Source of the DNA: DASVXQ01 sp046727955
Lineage (GTDB): Bacteria; Actinomycetota; CALGFH01
DNA length: 64,000 nt
NCBI GenBank assembly: GCA_046727955.1
Contig: JBKPDO010000038.1
Location: 29,702 to 93,701, forward strand
Direction: 5' to 3'
The notes under the pieces: generated by a model
Told to the model about the DNA's origin: nothing
The model's database searches: none
Seen by the model: the letters and a program-made list of their open reading frames with translations, nothing else
Part shown: one piece after another, positions 57,743 through 64,000 of the stretch
Numbering within the stretch: the stretch's first letter is position 1
Layout: every line of letters starts with the position of its first letter
Translations under genes and position numbers: made by a program

Positions 57743-57850
57743 CGCCTCCCTCTCCAGACGACTGCCCGGTCGCTTGTCGGCATTAGTAGCTCATTAGCGG
57801 CCAGGGGCAACGTGCCGGGGACGGAAACGACGAGATGACCACGGAGGTCA

Positions 57851-59206
57851 GTGGTGGCCGAAAACTGGCCAGGACCGTCACCCCTCCACCAGCGCCTCGC
57901 CCAGTGGCGACTGGACCGCCGCGGCTACCTGCGGGCGACCGGCGGCCTGGCCGCGGCCACAGGGCTGGCCGCACTGCCGAGCGGCTGCGTCTCCAGTGGC
58001 CGTGGCACCCAGAGCTCACGGGTCGTCCGCTTCGGCGCGGTCTCCTCCCAGAGCGGGAGCCTGGCGGGGTTCGGTGAGTCGGACGCGTTCGTGTTCGGGC
58101 AGGTTCGCAAGGCGCTGAAGGACGGGATGAAGATCGGCGGGCGCTCCTACCCCGTCGAGATCAGGGTCCGCGACAACGCCTCGGACCCCGCCCGCGCCAG
58201 GGAGGTCGCCGGCGACCTCATCGACAGCGGCATCGACATGATGGTCGTGGCCGGCGCGCCGGAGACCGTCAACCCGGTCGCCGATGCCTGCGAGCACGCT
58301 GGCGTGCCCTGCCTGTCGAGCAGCGCGCCCTGGCAGCCCTGGTACTTCGGGCGCCAGAAGGACCCTGCGCACCCAAAGCCGTTCAAGTGGACCTACCACT
58401 TCTTCTGGGGACTGGAGGACATCATCCGAGTGTTCGGCGGCCTGTGGGGGCAGATCCCCAACGACCGCACGATCGCGGGCCTGTTCGCGCTCAACGCCGA
58501 CGGTGACGCATGGGCCGACCCCAAGCGCGGCCTGCCCGGCGCCTTCGAGTCCCGCGGCTTCGAGTTCGCAAAGGTGCCACGGTTCAAGGACCTTACCGAC
58601 AACTTCGACGCGCAGATCCAGGCGTGCGTGGACGGCAAGGCCCAGATCCTCACGGGCAATCCGCAGCCGCCGGACTTCGCCACCTTCTGGAACCAGGCGA
58701 GCCGCCACGGCTTCCGGCCGCTGGTCGCCACGGTCGGCAAGGCCCTGCTGTTCCCCGCCTTCGTCGAGGTGCTCACGCCCAACGCCAGTGGCCTGGCCAC
58801 CGAGGTGTGGTGGCACCCCACCTGGCCGTTCCGCTCGTCGCTGACCGGGCAGACCTGCGCCGAGCTGGCCGCCGACTACACCAGCCAGACCTACCGTCAG
58901 TGGACCCAGCCGCTGGGCCCGATGCACGCCGTCTTCGAGGTCGCGGTCAGCGCGCTCACGCGCGCCGGCATCGGCGATAGGCAGGCGGTCGTGGACGCAC
59001 TGCAGTCCACCGACATGCGCACCGTGGTCGGGCACCTGGCGTGGGGCAAGGACAAGCAGCTTCCTCCCACGGTGGCCAGATCGCCGCTGGTCGGCGGCCA
59101 GTGGCGGCCCGGCCGCGATTTCCCGTTCGACTTGACCCTGGTCAGCAATCCCGGCTATCCGCAAATCCCGGTCGCCGGCCGGATCCAGCCGCTCGGCTCG
59201 GTCTGA
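57851..59206 (+). CDS. Periplasmic-binding-protein-like (LivK-type) Tat lipoprotein
   Basis: 451 residues from GTG behind GGAGG. A twin-arginine signal (DRRGYLRATGG) runs into a lipobox (LPSGC). The type 1 periplasmic-binding fold follows: VRFGAVSSQSGSLAGFGE, REVAGDLIDSGIDMMVVAGA, VPCLSSSAPWQPWYF, RTIAGLFALNADGD, and ATEVWWHPTWPF. It binds an amide, amino acid or urea-like ligand outside the membrane. No ABC permease or ATPase is adjacent; instead a NIT-domain kinase gene follows 14 bases on, suggesting a sensory rather than transport role. Confidence 0.88.
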   Translation: MVAENWPGPSPLHQRLAQWRLDRRGYLRATGGLAAATGLAALPSGCVSSGRGTQSSRVVRFGAVSSQSGSLAGFGESDAFVFGQVRKALKDGMKIGGRSYPVEIRVRDNASDPARAREVAGDLIDSGIDMMVVAGAPETVNPVADACEHAGVPCLSSSAPWQPWYFGRQKDPAHPKPFKWTYHFFWGLEDIIRVFGGLWGQIPNDRTIAGLFALNADGDAWADPKRGLPGAFESRGFEFAKVPRFKDLTDNFDAQIQACVDGKAQILTGNPQPPDFATFWNQASRHGFRPLVATVGKALLFPAFVEVLTPNASGLATEVWWHPTWPFRSSLTGQTCAELAADYTSQTYRQWTQPLGPMHAVFEVAVSALTRAGIGDRQAVVDALQSTDMRTVVGHLAWGKDKQLPPTVARSPLVGGQWRPGRDFPFDLTLVSNPGYPQIPVAGRIQPLGSV

Positions 59207-59220
59207 GGGAGGGAGCTGAG

Positions 59221-61701
59221 ATGCTGAAGAACCTACAGATCCGGTCCAAGCTGGTCGCGATCCTTATCCTCCCCCTGCTGGCGCTGGCCGTCCTGGCCTC
59301 CGACCAGGCCGTCTCCCGTATCTCGGCGAGCGGGCAGGCCGACCGGCTCGCCAGGATCACCCAGTTCGGCGCCGTCAGCCTCACCGACCTGGTCGACGCG
59401 CTGCAGCGCGAGCGAGCGGTCACCAACTGGTACGTCGCCAGCGGCCACCGGCGCAATTTCGGCACGATGATCGCCGACCGGGTGCTGGTCAACGAGGCAG
59501 CCCACGCGCTCGAGGCGAGCGTCCGCCAGGTCGACCTGAGGGACTACAGCCCGCAGCTGCAGGCCGACCTGGCCAGCGCGCGGCGGCAGCTTGGCGCGCT
59601 GATCGCCTCGGGCGGCCAGCGCGCCAAGCTGGAGACCGTCTCCACCACGGTGGCCGACGTCAGCCAGATCTACGACCCGCTGATCGCCAAGCTGCTCGAC
59701 GCGATCGGCGGGATCGGCGTCGGCGACCAGGACTCGAGCCGGGTCCTGACGCGCAACCTGGCGGCGTTCGTCGCCCTGGCCCGGGCGAAGGAGGCCAGCT
59801 CCCAGGCGCAGAGCCTGGTGCTCGGCGTGCTGACCAAGGGCTCGTTCAGCACCGACCAGTACCACAAGCTCGCTGTCATGGACGGGCGCACGGGCGCCTG
59901 GCTGGAGCAGTTCCAGGCGGCGGCCACCCCGCGCCAGCGCGGCTTCTACGGCCAGACCGTCAGCGGCCGGGACATCGACCGCGTCAACCGGATCGAGCAA
60001 CAGCTGCTCAGCGCCCGCAACGTCCCGGCGGGCCTCACCCCGCAGCAGTGGTTCTTCCCCACCTCGGCCCGCGCCGACCTGCTGCACCAGTTCGAGCTCG
60101 GCCTCAAGGACGACGTGCTGGCGGCGGCGACGGCCTCGAGGTCCGACGCCAGGCGGCAGGCCACCGTCGTCACGGTGGCGATGGCGCTGGTCCTCGGGCT
60201 CGGCGTCGGCCTGTCGCTGCTGCAGGCCCGCTCGATGGCCCGGCCGCTGCTGGTGCTGGAGCGCGCCGCCCTCGAGGTCGCGGACCAGCAGCTCCCGGGG
60301 GTGGTGGAGCGGCTCCAGGAAGCCGGCGAGGACGTCGACCTGGCGGCGGTCACCCGGGAGGCGACCGCGCCGGTGCCGATCCGCTCGCGGGACGAGATCG
60401 GCCGGCTGGCCGAGGCGTTCAACGCGGTTCACCGGGTCGCCGTGCGCGTGGCGGTCGAGCAGGCAGCGCTGCGCCGGTCGATCGGCGACATCTTCCTCAA
60501 CCTGGCGCGCCGCTCCCAGGTGCTGGTCGACCGGCAGCTCGAGCTGATCGACCAGCTCGAGCAGGAGGCCGACGACGACTCCCTCGAGCAGCTTTTCAGG
60601 CTGGACCACCTGGCCACCCGCATGCGGCGCAACGCCGAGAACCTGATCGTGCTGTCGGGCGGCGCGGTCGCCGGGCACCGGCTGACGCGGCCGGCGCGCC
60701 TAGTGGACGTGGTCCGCGGGGCGATGAGCGAGGTCGAGGACTATCAGCGGGTGGAACTGCTGCCCATCGAAGACGTGAGCGTGACCGGGCACGCCGTCGC
60801 GGACGTAGTGCACCTGCTGGCCGAGCTGATCGAGAACGCCACCGCGTTCTCCCCGCCGGGGACGCAGGTGCAGATCGCCGGCCAGCAGGCCGCCGGCGGC
60901 TACGTCCTGGAGATCGAGGACCGCGGCCTCGGCATGAGCGACGGTGAGCTGCTGGAGGCCAACGAGCGCCTGGCCAACCCGCCGGCGGTCGACTTCGCCG
61001 TCGCCCGCGTGCTCGGGCTGTACGTGGTCGGTCGCCTGGCGCAGCGGCACGGTATCAAGGTGCAGCTCCGCCACTCCTGGTACGGCGGCGTGACCGCCCT
61101 GGCGCTGCTGCCGGGCAGCCTGCTCAGCGGGCCGGAGGTGGGGTGGCGGCCGCGCTCGGCCGCTCAGGTCCGCGAGGTGGCCGAGGTGCCCGGGGTGGCC
61201 GAGCTGGTGCCGCCCGGGCGGGCCAGCGACCTGCCAGCCTACGACCTGCCGCTGTCCGAGCAGACCGTGTCGGACTGGTTCCAGACCGTTAACCCTGGTG
61301 GCGCCCACCTGCCGCTGCGCCGCCACGCGCCACAGGGGGCTGCGCAGCCGGCCATTCCCCGGCCGCTGGTCGCGGAGCCACAGCCACCGCCGCTGCAGTC
61401 GCCGCCAGGGGAGCTGGAGCAGCCGCCCGCCAACGGCCTGCCCCGCCGCGTGCCGCGCGGCAACCTGGCTCCAGGCATCGGCGAGCAGTGGCCCCCGCCA
61501 GAGCCCCCCGCGGCGACCCGCTCTCCCGAGCAGATCCGCGCGATGCTCTCGACCTACCGCAACGGCCTGGAACGTGGGCGCCGCATGGCCGCGGGCGGCG
61601 GCGAGGGCGGCGGCGAGGGCGGCGGCGAGGGCGGCAACGGCCGCATCAGCCCGGCGGGCCCACAGCCCTTCGACGACCTCGACGGTATGGGGGAGCGCTG
61701 A
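59221..61701 (+). CDS. cvnA: NIT-HAMP-HATPase sensor kinase (CvnA-type)
   Basis: 826 residues behind GAGGGAGGGAG. First TM about residues 10-28; extracellular NIT (nitrate/nitrite-sensor-like) domain to about residue 315 with DALQRERAVTNWYVASG; second TM near 320-342; HAMP; a helical region RRSIGDIFLNLARRSQVLVDRQLELID, DHLATRMRRNAENLIVLSGG; and HATPase_c (LLAELIENATAFSPPG, IEDRGLGMSDGEL). It lacks a conventional phospho-accepting His box, as conservon kinases do. A Pro/Gly-rich tail ends in repeated GGGE. In Streptomyces such proteins head cvn operons that control development through a GTPase. Confidence 0.92.
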   Translation: MLKNLQIRSKLVAILILPLLALAVLASDQAVSRISASGQADRLARITQFGAVSLTDLVDALQRERAVTNWYVASGHRRNFGTMIADRVLVNEAAHALEASVRQVDLRDYSPQLQADLASARRQLGALIASGGQRAKLETVSTTVADVSQIYDPLIAKLLDAIGGIGVGDQDSSRVLTRNLAAFVALARAKEASSQAQSLVLGVLTKGSFSTDQYHKLAVMDGRTGAWLEQFQAAATPRQRGFYGQTVSGRDIDRVNRIEQQLLSARNVPAGLTPQQWFFPTSARADLLHQFELGLKDDVLAAATASRSDARRQATVVTVAMALVLGLGVGLSLLQARSMARPLLVLERAALEVADQQLPGVVERLQEAGEDVDLAAVTREATAPVPIRSRDEIGRLAEAFNAVHRVAVRVAVEQAALRRSIGDIFLNLARRSQVLVDRQLELIDQLEQEADDDSLEQLFRLDHLATRMRRNAENLIVLSGGAVAGHRLTRPARLVDVVRGAMSEVEDYQRVELLPIEDVSVTGHAVADVVHLLAELIENATAFSPPGTQVQIAGQQAAGGYVLEIEDRGLGMSDGELLEANERLANPPAVDFAVARVLGLYVVGRLAQRHGIKVQLRHSWYGGVTALALLPGSLLSGPEVGWRPRSAAQVREVAEVPGVAELVPPGRASDLPAYDLPLSEQTVSDWFQTVNPGGAHLPLRRHAPQGAAQPAIPRPLVAEPQPPPLQSPPGELEQPPANGLPRRVPRGNLAPGIGEQWPPPEPPAATRSPEQIRAMLSTYRNGLERGRRMAAGGGEGGGEGGGEGGNGRISPAGPQPFDDLDGMGER

Positions 61702-62126
61702 TGACCATCCAGCTCAGCCAGGACGCCCAGAGCCTCAACTGGCTGCTCAACACCTTCGTCCGCAACACGCCGGGGGTGGCGCACGCGATCGTGGTATCCG
61801 CCGACGGCCTGCTGATCGCGGTCTCCGACCGGCTGGAGCTCGACCGCGCCGACCAGCTCTCGGCGATCACCTCGGGTTTGGCGAGCCTGGCCGACGGCGG
61901 GGCGCGGCTGTTCGACGCGGGCGAGGTCAGCCAGACGGTCGTCGAGATGCAGACGGGGTTCCTGTTCGTGATGTCGATCAGCGACGGCTCGTGCCTGGCC
62001 GTGCTGGCGGCGCCGTCCGGCGACGTCGGCGTGATCGGCTACGAGATGACCCTGCTGGTCACCCGCACCGGCAACGTGCTCACCCCGCAGCTGCGGGCTG
62101 AGCTGCAGGCGGCGCTTTCACGATGA
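61701..62126 (+). CDS. cvnB: Roadblock/LC7-domain protein (CvnB-type)
   Basis: 141 residues starting TGATG on the kinase stop. LNWLLNTFVRNTPGVAHAIVVSADGLLIAVSD, ADQLSAITSGLASLADGGAR and MSISDGSCLAVLAAPSGDVGVIGYEM define the roadblock fold, which in other systems binds or regulates small Ras-like GTPases. It should dimerise and link the kinase to a GTPase. The GTPase gene itself is missing here. Confidence 0.95.
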   Translation: MTIQLSQDAQSLNWLLNTFVRNTPGVAHAIVVSADGLLIAVSDRLELDRADQLSAITSGLASLADGGARLFDAGEVSQTVVEMQTGFLFVMSISDGSCLAVLAAPSGDVGVIGYEMTLLVTRTGNVLTPQLRAELQAALSR

Positions 62127-62488
62127 GCGAGGAGCCGGACCGGTACGAGGCGCTCCTGGTCCGGCCCTACACGGTGACCCGTGGGCGGACCCGCTCGCAC
62201 CGGGCCGAGCTCGAGATCGAGGCCCTGGTCAGTACCATCCCCGGGATACACCCCGGTGTCGCGCCCAACCCGGAGCAGCAGACCATCGCGCAGCTGTGCA
62301 ACGGCCGCTTCCAGTCGATCGCGGAGATCTCGGCGCTGCTGCGGCTGCCGCTCGGCGTCGTGCGCGTGCTCGTCAGCGACATGGCCGACCAGGGCCTCGT
62401 GCACCTCCACCAGCCCAGCCACGCCCCCGACGAGCGCCCCAACGTCGCCCTCCTCGAGCGCGTCCTCGACGGTCTGCGCAGACTGTAG
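62123..62488 (+). CDS. cvnC: DUF742 protein (CvnC-type)
   Basis: 121 residues overlapping the roadblock gene by ATGA. VRPYTVTRGRTRSHRAELEIEALV and QQTIAQLCNGRFQSIAEISALLRLPLGVVRVLVSDMADQGLVHLHQP form a winged-helix-like domain, the hallmark of CvnC. In typical conservons a cvnD GTPase gene follows directly; here the operon ends and an unrelated gene with its own promoter follows 117 bases on. Confidence 0.95.
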   Translation: MSEEPDRYEALLVRPYTVTRGRTRSHRAELEIEALVSTIPGIHPGVAPNPEQQTIAQLCNGRFQSIAEISALLRLPLGVVRVLVSDMADQGLVHLHQPSHAPDERPNVALLERVLDGLRRL

Positions 62489-62590
62489 GCGCACGCGCCT
62501 GTTCGCTGGCGTCGACGGAGCGTTGCTCGGGCGGCTCGCCGAGCGCATCGGAGACCTGCTTGCAGCCGTGGTCGCTCAACCTCGCCCTGT

Positions 62591-62596
62591 TATCAT
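62591..62596 (+). promoter_or_regulatory. -10 box (TATCAT) of the polytopic membrane protein gene
   Basis: TATCAT ends 9 bases before the ATG with no ribosome-binding site, another near-leaderless start. Confidence 0.45.
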
Positions 62597-62605
62597 TCGC
62601 GGGCG

Positions 62606-63853
62606 ATGATCGAACGGACCTCCCACGTGGACGGGCGCGGAGACGGATCAGGAACCGGTAAAGCCCCAACGAAGCAGCCAACAGAGCGTCAGGGCTCGGA
62701 CGCTCAGGAAGCTCAGTTGGTGCCGTCACAGCGGCTGACCGTAGGGCAACTACTCCTCGCCGCGCTCATCGCGCTCGTCGTGACCGCGATCTGGCGCATG
62801 GTGCTGCCGTTGTCGAAGCCCATTGGCGACGCGATGCAGTACCTCAAGATGGCGAAGGACCCGAGCCAGGCGGTACTCACGCCATACGCCTATCGCATCC
62901 TCCTGCCACGCCTGACCCACCTGATCGGTGGGGTCCCGCAAATTACCTTCGAGCGGATTTCACTCGCCTGCCTGGTCGCCACCGGCCCGCTGGTGTACGC
63001 GCTGACACGCCGGCTGGGCGCGGTCCACTGGGCGGCGCTGCTGGCCATGGTCGGCCTGCTCTCCACTCGTGCCTGGACGTACTACCTCTACAACCCGTGG
63101 CTGACCGACCCGGCGGCCATGCTGCTGGTCGCCGCGGGCTTTCTCGCGCTCGTCAGTGGCGGCGTGTGGCTGCTGGCCCCGATCGGCGTCGTCTTCGCCG
63201 GGGTGAGGGAGCTGTTCATCGGACTGGTGGCACCGGCATTCGGATGGTTGCGCGTCCGGTTCGGCATCGTGCGCGGTGCGCTCGCGGCGGGTTTGCTCGT
63301 GTTGCCCGGCCTGGTGGTCTACCAATGGATCGTAAGCACGGCACCCAGCCGGGGCACCCGGGGATATGGGCAGATCTCCTGGCAGACCGTTGTCGCGGTC
63401 GGGAGGTACGTTGGCGCCCGCGGCGGGATCGGATTCTTCCTCGTGGCCGCGTTCACGCTCTCGCTCGGCTGCTGGTGGTTGCTTGCTGTGGCGAGCTTCC
63501 GGGAGCCGAAGATCTGGCGACTGCTATTGTGGCTGATCCCGGTTTTCGGGCAGTTTCTGCTCGGGGGTGACTGGGGCCGGTTCGCGCTCTACGCCTTCCC
63601 TGTTGTCATCCCGGCCGCGGCGCTCACGCTGCAGCGACTGCAGCCGCTCTGGCGCGGAATCATCGTGGCGGTCCTGGGGCTCCAGCTCCTCACCCCACTG
63701 CTCGACATGGCCGCCGGGCGGATGACACTCAACCGTCCCGGGCCCGCCGTGCGTGTGACCGTGGTGCTGATGGTCGCGACCGCGGTGGCCCTGATCGCCG
63801 CCTACGTTTCGGAGCGCCGGACGCGGCACGCGCCGGCAAGCTCTTCCACCTAG
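62606..63853 (+). CDS. Polytopic membrane protein, possible glycosyltransferase-C-like
   Basis: 415 residues. A hydrophilic N-terminus of about 45 residues, then around ten TM helices. The first loop after TM1 (SKPIGDAMQYLKMAKDPSQ, YAYRILLPRLTHLIGG) contains an Asp-rich motif and YRxL/P segment reminiscent of actinobacterial GT-C-fold or mannosyltransferase-like membrane proteins. LYNPWLTDPAAMLLVAAGF and GGDWGRFALYAFPVV are other conserved-looking loops. Substrate and family are not certain. Confidence 0.7.
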   Translation: MIERTSHVDGRGDGSGTGKAPTKQPTERQGSDAQEAQLVPSQRLTVGQLLLAALIALVVTAIWRMVLPLSKPIGDAMQYLKMAKDPSQAVLTPYAYRILLPRLTHLIGGVPQITFERISLACLVATGPLVYALTRRLGAVHWAALLAMVGLLSTRAWTYYLYNPWLTDPAAMLLVAAGFLALVSGGVWLLAPIGVVFAGVRELFIGLVAPAFGWLRVRFGIVRGALAAGLLVLPGLVVYQWIVSTAPSRGTRGYGQISWQTVVAVGRYVGARGGIGFFLVAAFTLSLGCWWLLAVASFREPKIWRLLLWLIPVFGQFLLGGDWGRFALYAFPVVIPAAALTLQRLQPLWRGIIVAVLGLQLLTPLLDMAAGRMTLNRPGPAVRVTVVLMVATAVALIAAYVSERRTRHAPASSST

Positions 63854-63963
63854 CCTGGGAGCTCTTCGACCCACCAGGAAGCGACGACCGACTTCCTCAG
63901 CGTGATCGCAGCGTGATCGCGGGTACGGTGCCAGTGCCAGTTTCGCGGCCTCCAAGGTCCAGG

Positions 63964-64000
63964 TAGTATCCCGCGCATGTCCCCTTCCCGGCTGTCACAG
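63964..64000 (+). CDS. Possible start of a further gene (partial)
   Basis: TAGTAT (63964-63969) followed after 7 bases by ATG (63977) repeats the leaderless pattern seen elsewhere; only MSPSRLSQ is visible before the window ends. No family can be assigned. Confidence 0.35.

Overview
The window is about 70% G+C and reads as a chromosomal segment of an actinomycetote (Actinomycetota), class uncertain. The lineage evidence is: a conservon-type sensor module (NIT-HAMP histidine kinase, roadblock, DUF742); traces of F420 use (an LLM oxidoreductase remnant and an FrhB-family protein); DinB/mycothiol-type proteins; a chromosomal AAC(2')-I acetyltransferase; a nickel-regulator (Nur-type) box; and many start codons lying 6-10 bases after a TANNNT box, i.e. 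leaderless transcripts. No rRNA, tRNA, CRISPR array, phage or intact transposase gene was seen.

Layout. 0-5 kb (minus): an LLM-oxidoreductase remnant, then an extracellular-polysaccharide operon (processive GT2 synthase, GH26-like lipoprotein, GT39-like membrane protein), both transferases broken by one-base losses in homopolymers. 5-15 kb: alpha/beta hydrolase, tex, an orphan FtsX-type permease, a frameshifted RIO kinase, an HxlR regulator divergent from a thiolase. 15.4-19.3 kb: a gene graveyard with repeat ends, SecD-like lipoprotein, arginase, LuxR and AAA-regulator fragments around one intact VOC gene. 19.5-28.6 kb: DivIVA-like protein, aminotransferase, beta-propeller lipoprotein, more fragments, a relBE/phd-like toxin-antitoxin pair, AAC(2')-I, DinB, a YlbL-type PDZ-Lon protease and a DUF5612/ACT protein. 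29-32.4 kb: a siroheme nitrite/sulfite reductase translationally coupled to an F420-type FrhB protein. 32.3-40.9 kb: two nickel transporters (one behind a Nur-type box), MerR-thioredoxin, LtrA, TetR and a K+/H+ antiporter. 41-44.8 kb: a TIGR03085 protein, YceI and regulators (TetR, PadR), each with visible operators. 44.9-47.3 kb: an Asp-Gly-Thr repeat peptide, a JmjC/cupin oxygenase and a PF06999 iron-sulfur protein in one overlapping operon. 47.5-55.4 kb: MarR-MFS efflux, XRE-cupin, a TrmB module inside a 36-bp inverted repeat, and a zinc alcohol dehydrogenase. 56-57.7 kb: a micropeptide, a lipoyl-like protein and a type III polyketide synthase behind a palindromic operator. 57.8-62.5 kb: an extracellular solute-binding protein followed by cvnABC without the usual cvnD GTPase; then a polytopic membrane protein.

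How the genes work together. The strongest functional groupings are the polysaccharide operon, the F420-coupled siroheme reductase pair, nickel supply, the DGTD-peptide/oxygenase operon (a possible modified-peptide system), the type III PKS operon with a carrier-like domain, and the solute-binding protein/conservon signalling set.

Caveat. At least five otherwise good genes are each interrupted by apparent single-base losses in homopolymers, so some breaks may be sequencing errors. Other fragments (missing ends, junctions with unrelated sequence) look like genuine decay. Two small repeat families (a TIR element near 32.3 and 53.6 kb, and a 36-bp inverted repeat at 51.5/53.3 kb) sit at fragment boundaries and probably mark past rearrangements.
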